Assembly (NCBI RefSeq): GCF_030272615.1
Contig: NW_026729139.1
Location: 62,001 to 126,000, forward strand
Source: Cryptomeria japonica
Lineage: Eukaryota > Streptophyta > Pinopsida > Cupressales > Cupressaceae
DNA: 64,000 bases
Reading direction: 5' to 3'
The notes under the pieces were generated by a model. That model saw nothing but the letters and a program-made list of their open reading frames with translations, was not told where the DNA came from and made no database searches. This document shows, piece after piece, positions 47,396 to 60,778 of this stretch. Each line of letters begins with the position of its first letter. The stretch's first letter is position 1. Made by a program: the position numbers and the translations under genes.

Positions 47396-47749
47396 AGAAA
47401 ATAGGATGCTTATCTAACTTCAACTCCACCCTACAAATGAACACTAATGCATTTATTTTTCTTCTTATGTGAAAGTCATTTTAAATTGAATAATCTTACA
47501 TTTACATAATTTATTTTTAGTTTTTAATGCTCCACATCTCCTTCGCACCTTACAAATTCAAAATACCCTTTATTTGTGAATTTTAACAATTTTCGTTACC
47601 CACTCCTCATCTTTGTTGAACCTACATGTTTCAAGGAAGTATCTAATCATATTCCTTTAAACAAAGTTAGAGTTTAAAGAGTTCTAATTCTCATTGCAAT
47701 CCCCAAATCATGGTTTCTCACTCTATGTATTCTTAAGAACCATGTGTAT

Positions 47750-47853
47750 TATTTGTTTGGGCTTTCAATTTATAAAAAGTCATTTATTTGTTTGGGATTT
47801 CAACTTATAAAAAGTCATTTATTTGTTTGGGCTTTCAACTTATAAAAAGTCAT
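47750..47853. repeat. 35-bp tandem repeat, three units (copy B)
   Basis: Units at 47,750-47,784, 47,785-47,819 and 47,820-47,853. Copy A has two units at the homologous place. Confidence 0.88.
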
Positions 47854-48548
47854 AGCATGGATGGTTAAACATTCAAATAATTTTTTCAATTTTTCATTTT
47901 ATTTTACAAATGATCATTTTTGTGCATTTGCTCTAGTTCTTGTAGTTCTTTTTTTTCTTTCACATGTTAATGTATTCTATTCACCTTTTTTGAAATTTTT
48001 AATTGTTTTTCTCATTTATTTTGTTCAAAGCACAAATATTCTAGTAATTTATCATTTTCAACATTGGGTGCAAGCCAATCCTTAATCTCCGCTACTTATT
48101 CAATATAGGATTTTTTAAACCAAGAACTAATAAATAGTTTTTACATGGCACAACCTCATCTTTGATCTCTACATAAACATGAGAGTTTCATAGTTTTCTA
48201 GCAAAAGAAAATAAATTGCATGATGTAACTCAAATTTTGTCCTTTATGTATAATGGTGGACCATGAAAATACAAAATTTATTCGATACTTCAAACCCAAA
48301 ATTTTACCTAATACAAAAATTATTGGATTTTTAGAGTTTCACAACATAATACAAATACTTGCAAAATATATTTAAAACATCGAACTTCGTACCGAACTAC
48401 ATTGTCAAGATTATTAGATTCTAGAACATATTTAAACTAGTTGAAACTTCAATTTCATATTCTAAGTCTTATCACCATAATATAGATCTAAACAATAATA
48501 ACAATTAAAATAATAACAATAATAATAATCATTTTTAAAAATTTTAAA

Positions 48549-49437
48549 ATGGCACACTTTCGAGGCGCAGGAGCAGGAGTTGACGCGAGAGCAGGTTCAG
48601 GTTTGAATTTGAATGACTCTGGTTCTGGGAGTCTAGGGGATTCCCCTGTGACTCGCCCCACAAAATCGGCCCCTGATCCTTTGGATGGGGCCTCAAATGA
48701 TACATGGGATGGTGGTACCATGCAAAATACTGCCAATGGTAAATCTGTCATTTTTGACAAACCTGGTGAGGTTGAGAGCCCCAATAATAAGATTCCCTCT
48801 ATGGAATGCAACAAGAAATGGGCTTCTCTTTTTGCAACTAAGCTTAAGGGTAAGGCCATTTTGCCGGTACCGCATAAAGTTGACCAGGATTCTAGTGCTT
48901 GCTCCATCTCTATCCCGGACTGTATTGTGGATCAGAATATGGCTCACACGAACTTAGTCTTGGTTGGAAACTTTGTTGGACCATGCCATAATATTGAGGC
49001 TATTAGATCCTGGGTGTCTAGGAAATAGAAAGGTAAGGGTCAAATTGATGTTGTGGCTATGGTTGGTGGCTTCTTCTCCTTTTCATTCGCTTGTGAAGAA
49101 GACTTTTGATTTGTTTTGGCGGGAGGTCCCTGGATGCGAGGCAAAGCCTCGCTGGCCCTTAAAAAGTGGGAACCAAGTTTTAATCCTAAAGATTGGGAAT
49201 ATAATGAAGCCCCTATCTTGGTCAGACTGCCAGGTTTACCCATGGAATTCTGGGGAGAAGAAATATTTGCAGGTATTGCAGCCTATTTTGGTGAGCTAAT
49301 CTCAGTCGACCCAATGACTGCAGTAAAAAGATGACTCATTTATGTCAGACTGTGTATCAATGTTAAACAATCTACAAGCCTACCTTTTGAGATAGATATT
49401 TTCTCTAAGTTGGGTAGATGGGTGTAGAAAGTGGAGT
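48549..49437 (+). pseudogene. LINE ORF1 remnant (DUF4283-type), copy B
   Basis: ATG at 48,549, open to 49,028, the stop falling at the same codon as in copy A. It keeps about 36 bp near the start (alanine/glycine-rich, RGAGAGVDARAG) that copy A has lost. The DUF4283 core is better preserved at 49,116-49,334 (LPGLPMEFWGEEIFAGIAA). The zinc-knuckle part and the rest of ORF1 are deleted: at 49,434-49,437 the sequence jumps from what is 6,296 in copy A to what is 14,669. Confidence 0.85.
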
Positions 49438-51423
49438 CGGGTTTCCATCGCAGATGGAGCTTAGAGAACGTTACCAAAAATGGGGATGGGATCCCCCTCT
49501 CATGCTAAATTATAATAATCTCATGGAATATATGGGGTTTAAATCACCCCCACAAGAATGACCTGCTATCCAATTTGGTTAGAGATCATAAACCAAATAT
49601 TTACCTTGTCCAAGAAACTAAAATGCCTGGTAGAAAAGTGGAAAAAATTAAATTGGCGATTTTTGGAGATTGTGATATTCACTGTGTGGATGCAAATGGT
49701 GCTTCAGGCGGTATTTCCACCCTTTGGAATCTGAGACTACTATGTGGTAAGGTGGTCCTCTCTTCTCCTAATCACATTGTTACTAGATTCTTTAATCTTA
49801 AAGATGGATCCTCCTATATTATTTCAAACATCTATGCTCCTAATGGGAGATCTGCAAGGAAAGTCCTTTGGTCTTCCATTTTCCATGCTAGATTGCTCTT
49901 CCTTAATGAGAAATGGGTTCTTCTGGGCGATTTCAACACCCCACTCTCAAATTTGGATAAATCTGGGGGTATGCCTATCTCTATTGATAGTAGACAAGAC
50001 TTGGCTGACATGATCAACTCTTTGAGCCTTTTGGATCTAGACCTTATTGGTGCTAAATTCACCTGGTCCAACAAACACAGTGGGGAGGATCTCATTCTAG
50101 TTAAGCTTGATAGGGGCCTTGTATATCCTGATTGGATTCAGAATGCTTCATGTAGACTCAATGCCTTGCCCCGTGTTGTATTAGACCACTTCCCTATTTG
50201 CCTTTCGGTGACTTACTTGTCTAGCAGAAAGGCGTATCCCTTTAGATTTGAGAAAATGTGGTTGATGGCCCCTGACATCCAAGATAAAATTATGAAGTGG
50301 TGGAATATTGATATCCAGGTTGTACGGCCATGTTTCATATAGCCAAGAAGTTATATAATGTCAAGTCCAATATTCAACGTTTGAACAAGTCCTCTTTTGG
50401 CAATATCTTCAAAATTAAAGATCAACTCAAACTGGATCTTGAGGAGGTTCAAAAGCATACAAAAGTTTTCAGGTTTGATAAAGATGTCTCGAACAAATAA
50501 ATTGAGATTTTAACTAAATTGCGTGATATTATTTCCAAAGAAGAGGAATTTTGGAAAGAGAGATCTAGAGATTTATGGCTTAAAAGTGGTGACAAAAACA
50601 CTAAGTTCTTTCATATGACGACCCTTAAGCACATGGCTCCTAATAGAATAAATAAAATTCAGATTGGCCAGAGATGGGTTGATAAGCATGAAGAGATTTG
50701 CCAGGAAGCCATCAATTTTTTCTCTAATCTCCTTTCTGTGAATGATCCTCTTGACCCTCTAGCTCAAAATGAAATCTTGCAGGAGGTCCCCACCATTATC
50801 TCTCAGGATATGGACTTGGAGCTTACCAGAATCCCTTCTCTTGATGAATTTCACAATGCGGTCTTCTCTTTTGAAGGTAAAAAAGTCCCTGGCCTTGATG
50901 GCTTCCCTCTATTTTTCTTTCAAAATTTTTGGCAGATTATTTGCTCTGATGTGACCTTGTTGTAGCTCAAGAATTTTTTGGTTCCTGCTCTCTCCTGAAG
51001 GAGTTGAATGTCACCTTCCTTGTCCTCATCCCCAAGAAATTTGATGCCTTCTCTTTTTCAGGATGTTAGACCTATTAGTCTCTGCAATTCTTTATATAAA
51101 ATTTTCACCAAAATCCTGGTGCTCAGACTTAAGAATTCCATCCCTTCTTTAATTTCTAAGCATCAAAATGGGTTTGTTCCTGGGAGGCAGATCTTGGATT
51201 CTGTTATTGTGGTGCATGAGAACATCCACTCCCTATCTATCAATAAAAAATATGGCTTTTTTCTAAAATTGGACCTATTGAAAGCTTTTGATAGAGTCAA
51301 CTAGAGTTTTCTTCTCTGAATCCTTAGGGTGTTTGGATTCGGAGATAACTTCATCCAAATCATTGAACAATGTGTGTCCACCCCCAAATTTTCAATGTTG
51401 ATTAATGGATCTGCCTCTAGTTG
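49438..51423 (+). pseudogene. LINE ORF2 (endonuclease and partial RT), copy B
   Basis: The endonuclease is almost open (49,575-50,342, 255 codons from the first Met): LVQETKMPG, NGASGGISTLWN, VLLGDFNTPLSN, KFTWSNKHSGED and the C-terminal LDHFPI. The GDFN region is not frameshifted as it is in copy A. The linker and RT (50,519-51,304) show FWKERSRDLWLKSGDKNTKF, KKVPGLDGFPLFFF, VRPISLCNSLYKI, QNGFVPGRQI and LKLDLLKAFDRVN. Then come stops and the same 3' truncation as in copy A, before the catalytic FADD. Confidence 0.88.
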
Positions 51424-54400
51424 ATTATTTGATGATTTCTCTATAGATTGGGTGGAGAGATAAAAAAACATCATGATTGATTTCTTAGAAAAATTTGCTT
51501 TGAAAAGTAATAATATCACTTTGGCAAGGATATCCAAGATTGATGTTAAAAATAGGCCTTCTATTCTAGACAAATATTTGCAACTGGAAGGTTTTTAATG
51601 TTGATGATGATTTATTGAATTTTCTTCATTGCATAGATGAGTATGAGACTCTATAAATTGATTTCAATGCTTTTGTCGAAGTTGTAGATGGTAAAGAAAT
51701 TTTATTTGTAAATGAAATACTACAGCTAAAAATTAATAAAATCCCAAAGAGGTTTGTAGCATTGGAAAGAATGTTCAATGGTAATGATGGTCAAGCAATG
51801 AAACTTTCTCTTGTCAGAAAACAAGATTTAGAGGAGGTAAATTTAGTGAATAAGTCATCTCCTAAAAAAGTATACATTGGAAATAAAATCAGTTTGAAGA
51901 TATGAGCAATGCTCATAGCATTATTGAGGAAATATAAGCACATTTTTGCTTGGCCATATGATGACCTGACAACTTACAGAGAGGATTTATTTCAGCACAA
52001 GATTCCTCTCATTCCTAAGGAAAAACCTTCTAGATACAAGTAGAGACATATTAACCTAGTGTTAAGGCCAAAGATGCAAGAGGAACTCATGAAACTAAGG
52101 GATGGTGGGATAATTAAGCCAATTATACATTCCAATTGGGTCTCTAATTTAGTCCCTATCAAAAAGAAGAACAAAGATATAAGTTTGTGTGTTGATTTAA
52201 AAAATTGAATATGTCTTTGTTGAAAGACAGTTACCCACTCCCAAATATGGAAGCCATGTTACAAAAGGTGACAAGATGTGAATTATTGTCAATGATGGAT
52301 GGCTTTTCTAGGTAGAATCAAGCAAAGGTTAAAGAGTCTAAGCAATACAAGATCGCATTCACGACCCCTTGGGGAATATATGTGTAAGTAAGAATGCCAT
52401 TCTAGTTAATAAATGATGGTGATACATTTCAAAGAGCTATGGATGTGGCATTCTGAGATCTTATTTATATCATCATGGTAGTTTATCAAGATGATTTAAC
52501 TACATTTTCTAAGTGAGAAAACAATCATTGCTTTCATCTTGAGAAAATATTTACCAAGGCTCTAGAGTATGGGATTTCTCTAAATCCTAAGAAGTGTAAC
52601 TTTTTTTTTACTAAAGGTAAAGTCTTGGGTCACATTGTTTCAAAATGAGTCTAAGTAGACCTAGAAAGAGTAGAAACAATAGATAAAATACCCATCCCTA
52701 AGACTACAAAATTTATTCAGTTCTTTTTTGGCCCAATTAATTTTGTTAGAAGAATCATCTCTAACTTTGTTGAAATTGTAAAGTCTATTTCCAAGATGTT
52801 GAAAAAGGGAACCAAAATTGATTCCTTTTTAGCCATCTAAAGATAAATTAAGGAGGCTTTCTCTAGTATTTAAATCTCCAGACTTTAGAAAACCTAAGTT
52901 AAAAATCCTTCCGTTCACATCATTTCACACAATTGTACCTGTTATGCTTCAGAAAAATGATGAAAGATATGAGCAGCCTATAGAATTTTATAGCAAATCT
53001 CTCTAGGCTACAGAGATGAAGTGTGATATAGCAAAGAAATATGTATATGCGTATGCTATTGTAATGGATATCTTTTCTCAATCAATGGTAACAAGAAGAA
53101 GGTGTAGATGGATTAATAAAATCTATTAGTTTAATATTGACATTTAGATCACTAAATTGGTTAAGGGGCAAGGATTAGCAAAGTTATGGTAGAGGAAAAT
53201 TTGGAAGCTTCGTACGTGAATAATCTTTCTACCTTGGTAGATAGCTTTTGTAGTTCATAGAATACTTCCTAGTATACAAATGTGTTATATTTTTTGAAGC
53301 ATATGAAATGCTCAAAATATCTAACAGACTATTAGAAGGTAACATTGAAACTTCTGGCTCAGAAACATTTTTTTATTAATGGAGATTTGTTTTGGAAAGA
53401 CTGTGATGACCTATCTGGATAAATTTCCTTGATAAGAATCAAGATGAAGTCATATTAAAATACATAAATGCAAGAGTATGTAGAGGCCATTTCACTACCA
53501 AAACCACTACTCACAAAGTTCTTAGGGTAGGTTATTATTGGCCCACTTAATTTGTTAATTCTTACACATATATGTGAGTAAATGTGAGCCTTATCAAAAA
53601 CAATTCAAGGAAGTTGATGTATTCAAGTGCACTACCTCTTAGGACTATGTAGGTTGAAGCCCCTTTTCATCAATGGGGAAGTGATTTTATAGGTGAAATG
53701 GTTGAGAAATCCAGTGGTGTTTTTTACATGGATATTGGTAGCAATAGATTATTTCACTAAATGGATTGAAGTGATCCCAACAAAGAGGCTACCAGTAAAG
53801 TTATTATTGATTTCCTAATGAAAAATATAATAATTAGATTTGGAACACCAATCAAGTTAATCATTGATGCTATGTGTTTCAGATCTAAAGAATTTTCTAA
53901 ATCTTGTGATTCTTATGGTATAAGAGTTTATTATTACTCACCATATCATCCACGGGGAAATGGGTAGGCCAAATCAAGTGATAAGAGCATATTGAAGATC
54001 ACTAAGAGGACACTTGAGAAAATTAAGAAGGCTTGAGACTCAAAACTTACAATGGTATTCTAGGCTAATAGAATTACAATCAAGAAAGCAATAAGGAAGC
54101 CACCATTTGAGTTAGTAGATGGGACACAAGCTAGATTACTTGTAAACAACTTGTTGTTAGCATACAAGTTCATTTAAGAGAATGATTGGGATATACTCAA
54201 GCCAATGGAGAAAAGAATTGAACAACTAATGAAGTTAGATGAAGTCAAGAATTATACTCAGAAAAGAAATACAAAGTTGCAACAACAAAGCAAATATTTG
54301 TTTGAAAAGAGAGATTTTGACAAAAAATTCAACATTGATGATCTGGTGTTGATGTGGAATGCAAGAGGATAGGAAAACGGTATGTATGGGAAATTTGAAA

Positions 54401-54528
54401 CTCTTTAGTTGAGCCCTTTTGTTGTTGCTTTGAACAATGCAGATGACTCACACTTTCCAAAAATTATGGAACGTGAAATTCAAGAATTTCTAGTGCATGG
54501 AAAATTCCTTAAGAATTTTTTTGCCTAA
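51424..54528 (+). pseudogene. Ty3/gypsy pol remnant, copy B (RT, RNase H, integrase)
   Basis: Counterpart of 16,635-19,722. RT: HIFAWPYDDLTTYREDLFQH (about 51,937-51,995), LVPIKKKNKDISLCVDLKN, then VVYQDDLTTFSK near 52,475-52,515. Integrase: FHQWGSDFIGEM (about 53,665), the HPRGNG region with a stop at 53,967, and FELVDGTQARLLVNNLL. The end, VHGKFLKNFFA, precedes TAA at 54,526-54,528. About 34 bp near 53,400-53,440 present here are missing in copy A. Many stops are shared with copy A and some are private. Confidence 0.9.
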
Positions 54529-55975
54529 AATTTTCTTTCCATGCATGGTATTTTAGTGTAAATTTTGTATAAATTCCTTTTGTTTGTTGTTAGGTCTGTA
54601 CCCCAAGAGATTCTACATTCTCATCTTGACCTAGGTGATCAAGCGTTGCCAACTAGAGTCATTGTTGGGACTATCAAAATTTGTAGACAATTTTTCCAGG
54701 TCAATTATTTGGCTCTCATATGCTTGAGTTGGGGTTTTAAAATTTTACCCAACTGTTAGGGGTTTTGCCTCATATAGAGTTCTCACTTCCATGTTTTTAT
54801 GATCATTTGTTGAGTTGTTGGTCTGGTGACTTGGGCTATTAGTCATGATTTTGAGTCTATATCTTGTCATTTGTTTACCAACCCATTTATATTAGGATTT
54901 AAGAAATTCACTATTCATAACAGCTCCATGGGCTTAATGTTTGATGTTGTTCTAGATTTTCCCTAATTCCTAGGAAAAATTGCCCCATGACACTTTATTA
55001 AATCAAAGCAATGCTTATGTGCACAAATATTTACTTAAGTTTCCCCATGCCCCCATGTTTTTTACTCTAGTCAAATTATGGATTGTGGACTAGTGGGATC
55101 ATACCCTGCTATCCCAGGAGGTATGTGATGTCAGTAAAGGAAAGGCCGCAAGCTATAAAGATAAGTTGAAGACAAAGGTAATGTATCCCCATAGCTTTGT
55201 AGGTGAAATACTAGTTAAACATAACCTACAGGTTGGCAAAATCAATGGCATGAAATATGTAGTGGTTGAAGGCTAGTGTACCCTATCATCCTGCATGGAC
55301 AAAATAATGTAGCTTTATGAACTGTGGGCTAGTGGGTTGTTAAAGTATTCACCCCGATACCCCATGTAAATTGGCAACAAGTAAAAGAGGGACCATGAGA
55401 TAGAGGGAAAGAGGAACTAAACGGTAAAAGTTTTCTGCTACCCCACAGGCCTTGACTATAGTCAAGGAATGGGTTGTGGGCTACTGCGACTAAGAAATAT
55501 AGAGGGAAATTTTCCTTGCTATCTCACTTGAAGAAAACATAAAGCATAACTATGGTGCAAGCCCACAAGACATGTCATTTAGAAGAAAGAAAGTATGCAC
55601 TGAATGATTGATCACCATGACATCCACTCAACTGTAGTCAAGATGAACAGTAATCGTTTGATAGAGAATCAATGGTGAAATTTGAAATCGATGTATTTAC
55701 CACTTTTTGACATTCACATGAACTAAATTAATGGTGATTAAAGGATGTATGAAGACATATATATAAGTTCTATTTTTTTACTTGGGCATTCTCAATTTTC
55801 TTTTCGACAACTTCAATGTGAAGAGATGGTGAGTGAAGAAGAGCATTGTGCACCAGTGGAGTAGGGTTTTTAAGTGCCAAAAATCCCAATAATTGGACTC
55901 TATTTCCTACCTTATTTTCAGATAAATCTTGTACTATGGGAATAAAGTAGAGTTAAAATTATTAAAACCCTAGTG
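54529..55975. other. Noncoding stretch with degenerate repeats after gypsy pol, copy B
   Basis: Counterpart of 19,723-21,190 with the same loosely repeated GGGCTA / CCCTGCTATC phrases (about 55,085-55,540). No coding sequence and no clear LTR edge were seen. The (TA)n tract is only 9 bases here (55,757-55,765). Confidence 0.5.
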
Positions 55976-58115
55976 TAGTTCACTGTAATCACTCAAAAAA
56001 AATATCCTACTATTGAGAAAGCACTTGCTCAAGGTGAAAGCTCAAAATCAAGGAGGAATAAGACTGCTTCTTCTAAGAAACCTATAAATTCACCCCCACC
56101 TACTGCAAAAAACCCTCCTCAACCTACTAAAGACCCCAATCAATCCACTCAAGTCCCAAAAACTAAAAAAGAAAGCTAGAGGAGATGTTAGAGGTCTTAA
56201 CTAGGACATGCACAAAAGTTTACAAGGGTTTGCTATGGAGGACAGTAAAAGGAAATTTTTCACTAACCGATGTTCAGGGTGTAGGAATTCCATTATAGAC
56301 AGCAGAGAATAGGATATTTTTTAATACTTTTATGGGAATAGGGATAAGGATGTGCTAGTATCAAGTCACTGGACATTAGATATTAGAAAATTAGTGGTCC
56401 CTTATGTCTTCATTGAACCACAATTTGTTATTTTCTTAGCTAGGAGGTATCATGCAAAGACATACACAATAAGAACACCAAAGGGACTAATTATGGCAGA
56501 TTTAAGTGGTGAAGCCATTATTTCTTTTTTTGGTTTAAATAGGTCCGAGGATTTAAAGAAAATTGATTTAGAAAAATTAGAATAAGAATACAAGGAAAGA
56601 AGAGTGATATCGAGTAGCTTTTATTATCAGATCAAATTAGAAAACAAGAAGATCTTGTGTTTATTGTAGACTTTGATAGTGTAAGACAAGTAAGGGGAAT
56701 TGGATATAACCCCACACTAAAAGAATTGGCACAATGAACAAAGGTACCGAGAAATAATAAGCCAAAGTTGATTCATGGTGTTAAAGAAATGGTGGGAAAG
56801 GTAGCGACAAGAACCTTGAAAGATACATAGATGCATTAGAGGTAGCCACTATCTCACCACATTATATAATTTTTTCTTAAGCTAGAGAAGAGGACCAACA
56901 AAAGAGAATAGATGATTTAATGAAAAGACATGTATATTTGAATGAGTCATACAATAAGGCTTATATGGAAAACATAAGATTGAAGAAAGCCTTAGGAATC
57001 ATTGATAAACCTCCTACTCCTGAAGGCACTATAGCTATTTACCATCCTCCAATAATGAATCAGGATGAGTCTTCTACAAATGAAGTAAGCATATTGAGTT
57101 ATAAGCTCAATCACTATGCACAAAAATTAGATGTCATTGATGAAGCATTGCACAATGCTATAAGAATTGCAATGGAAAAGGTCGTAGATGTCATGATAAG
57201 ATTTTTGAATCATATGTTTTGAAAGATACTAAGTAAGATTGAAGAAGTGCATAAATAATATCATGCCCTCGTATAGGCAGAGCAACAATTTAAAGAAATG
57301 ATAACATTTTTTAAACCACTTTTTGAAAGGTAGCAGACCAAAGTTCACATATTGAATACTTTAGTTCTAGCCACACAATATGCACCAACATCTCCTTCTT
57401 AGATATGACATACTAATAAGATGATTACTCTATTAGTTGAGGAATTACCTTTTATTTAAACAAAAGAACAATAAATAAAGAGAAAATTGGAGTTATTCTG
57501 GTCCTTGACACACTGGTCTATCCTAGATATACACAATAAATGATGGAAATTTGAGTGAATTTGAAGATTGGATAAATGAGTTTGAAATGTGTGTGCCACT
57601 AATTATTTCCATGGTACATGATGGAAGCAAATTATAGATGGGTGTCTTTAATGGCACCGCGAATAAAATCATAGAGGTGAATGCAGGATACATCAAATTA
57701 ATCAACAACACTAGAGCCATCCTTGATGATAGAACCATGGAAATCCTGGCTAAGGTATGTCAACTCCAAAAATTCTAATGGCCTAATGAGTTAACAGTTT
57801 TGGAGTGGGAAAACCAATATTGCACATACATAGAGCATGAAGGGAGAGACACTATGCAAGGAGAAATAAACTATATTCTAGATACAACTCAACTATATAT
57901 AGAAATAACTTGATAGATCATGAAAATCATGGGTACCTTACAAAAATTCAAAGCAACTAGTTGTTTCTACAATATAGATTCCTCGGTCAAGCAAATTTCA
58001 ATGCCTTGGTCATTACACAAGGCTCATTTTCAATTATTCCTAATTTTCTTATTTTTTAATTTAAGCACTTTGCACATCAACACTTACCACCTCATCAACA
58101 ACCTTTTTCTCTAGT
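55976..58115 (+). pseudogene. Decayed reading frame of unknown function, copy B
   Basis: Counterpart of 21,191-23,330 with the same ordered blocks: SSHWTLDIRKLVVPYVF and HAKTYTIRTPKGLIMADL (56,352-56,585), SYKLNHYAQKLDVIDEALH (56,920-57,222), then a block at 57,640-57,760 and a segment to 58,115. The main frameshifts and stops are shared with copy A. I do not recognise the family. It is probably a retroelement gag or accessory ORF, given its place behind gypsy pol. Confidence 0.55.
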
Positions 58116-58385
58116 GTAGTGAACAAATATGACACATTAGTATGCTACGTCAGCAAGCCCATGCAACAACAGTTTTGTGTAAGAATATGGTTATCTTTGT
58201 ATTTCCCTTAAGGACACAAATATTTTTTGTCATATATGAAGATGTAATAGTACCATGGCATATTCGTGTTTTAATGAATCAAATTTTGACACATATGCAA
58301 TTTGGTCCGAAGCTTGTTTTGCTCCCTTCCTTTTTACAAAAGGAATTTCAAGGCCATTTACAAAGGGTTTTGAAATGTTTGAGTA

Positions 58386-60778
58386 ATAAAATGTTGTTCA
58401 TTTGCAAGAACTGAGTATTTTCCATGAATGTCAGCCATTTTAAATGAATTAATAGAAATTACTCCAAATTATCTCCCATTCTATTTTCTTTTTATATGCA
58501 CATTTTTTTCCATTAAAGATGTAGTGATTTATCTCTATAAGTCTAGTTGTAGATGTGGAATATATTTGTAGGTTTCTTTTAAAGAGAGGATTAAATTTTG
58601 TAAATGTGTTTTAGCTATTTAGAGAATACAATGGTGATTAATAAGTAGAGTTTGGAGTGATTTGCAAGTTTATATTCATGTTAGGCATGAGTACATATAA
58701 GGCATGAATGGTTGAATTATCACATAAATGTGAAATGCTTGTAGTTGTTTCTACTTTGACTATGTTACCCAAAATTAGGCACCAGTCTTTGAAGGTTTGA
58801 TTGAGTTTCAGATACCATTCCAATAATATTGATTTTATTTTCCCTTTTTTGTTAGTAGGAGTAGGATTAGAGTTAGAATTTACTCTTAATTGTGCAAATT
58901 TGTGTTAAATAATCATAGATCTAGCCAATTCAAAGTTTAATGTAGGTTGCCTAATTGAAATTAATTGAAAGTCATTTGTTTTTTTTTGTGATGTTCATTG
59001 TAATTTGGTTCATATCCTTAAATATTGCAAAGGGTAACCCCCCTAATTTTTGCAGAGCTTGAATAGTAGGATATCCTTCAACATCTAGGTTGACATCTCA
59101 TTTTTTGGCCACTGATCCGGAGGTCTATTGATTGAAGTAGGATACCTTATATGAATTCTTCATGCAATAAATTGGAAACACCACCACACCCAATTAATGA
59201 AATCAAAAGAGACCCATTACAAGAATTTGAAACAAAAGGTATCGAAGTTTGAATTATGTTTTAACAATTGAAGTATGCAGAAAATTTTGTAAGACTATGA
59301 TGGCTCAAAGTAAGTATTAAAATAAGCTAATCCAAAGGTCTAATATACAAGATTGTAAAATAGTATCAAAGAATCAATTATACCAAAATATACTTTCTAT
59401 TGATAATAGCACTACAAAAGTATATGAGACTTTGTATAGAGAGATGACAGGAAGTTTGAACTTCTTAACCACAAAAGAACCTAATATTATATATTGAATT
59501 TGGATGCTTAGATAATTCATGTCTAGACCTCTTGAGACTAATTAAAAAGTAGCAACAATAGTTATTTGATAACTATACCGATATACTAGAAATTTGGATG
59601 TCAATTTAAGAGAATATTCAAATTTTTTATTGGGTCTAGGTGATCCTAGGATACACTTTATTTTTCCAAGAAGATATCCTACAAAAGACTTACAAGAATT
59701 CTATAGTCATCTATCTTGACAAATAATTAAAAAACACATCAATAAATAGACACCATGCACAAGGAGATAGTCAATCAAGGTTGAATATACCTTGAATAAA
59801 TCGATCTCTAAATTTAATAAATTTTATTATAAACTTGTTATAAACCCAAACAATTAGGATACCTAGATTAAAATACCACGATATGAAAACTATGAACCTT
59901 TTTTTTTTTTTTCATATTTCTTCTCTTTGCTATGATTTATTCCAATACCAAAAAAAAATTCTCTAATATCTTCCTCTTCAAAAATAATGACCAAGGTAGA
60001 TATAATCATGAAAAGAAGGCATGCAAGATGTAAGAAAGTTGTGGCACATCAGAACACCCTAATTGGGAGCTCAACTGACCCTCAAACAACAAGTGTCCTC
60101 TACAACTCTATTCTACAAATTAAGAGGTGTGAAAGAACATTCCTTTGATGCTCACCATATCTAAACTTGATTATTTGTGGGTTTTAGTGTCATATTGAGC
60201 GGAATCACCCATGAAATACATTATAAATTATTAATCTAAGAATCATGTTCTAACAAAAAGCCTCTTACTACAAATAAATAAGGTATAGGGACTACTTTTC
60301 ATCCTTAGTTCATACCAAAATGTATTTAAGACATTTGTATAGGTCCCTTTAATCAATATTTGGTGTTTTTAGGTATTAGTGAGCAATAATGATGCTCAAG
60401 AAAAGAGGGGCATGTTGGTGAATGAAAAATCACAATGAACTTGATGCATGAGCATTTAGGTCCATAGGCAATCTTGCATCACCCAAAACAATTTTAGTTC
60501 ACTGCTAGTTTTTTATTAGACTAAGTGGGGAAGAGCTCCAAGACATTACATATCAGACAATGTACAATAGAAAGAAAGAAAAAAGAGTAGGGTTATAACT
60601 AAGCAACCCAAAGTAAAAATTAACACAACTAAAATACAACAAATTCTTAGAAATCAGACATGGGGCAAAGACATGGGCCTAGGAGAAAATTTAGAGGTCT
60701 CTACAAAGTAAGAGAATTATATGTTTTCTTTTTGCAAACAACAACCCACTAAGAATATTTGACAAGACAAGAAAAAGG
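58386..60778. other. AT-rich stretch right of the duplication, no gene seen
   Basis: Copy B departs from copy A here. There are homopolymer runs (for example 14 T's near 59,900) and no supported coding, RNA or repeat structure. Confidence 0.6.

Larger units (their letters stand above)
45074..48548. other. AT-rich 3' flank of gene B, no gene seen
   Basis: Homologous to 3,048-5,431 but longer. It has an extra block at 46,257-47,060 and about 235 bp before the LINE (48,311-48,545) that are missing in copy A. No coding region is supported. Tandem repeats at 47,140-47,395 and 47,750-47,853 match those in copy A. Confidence 0.7.
36938..58385 (+). repeat. Segmental duplication, copy B
   Basis: Direct-orientation copy of 1-23,600. 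Similarity at the left certainly extends further into the kinase gene, but copy A is cut by the window edge. The right edge is at about 58,385, where copy B continues into unrelated AT-rich DNA. Copy B contains the intact kinase gene, the Copia-2 insertion, an internally deleted LINE and the second gypsy remnant. Confidence 0.93.
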
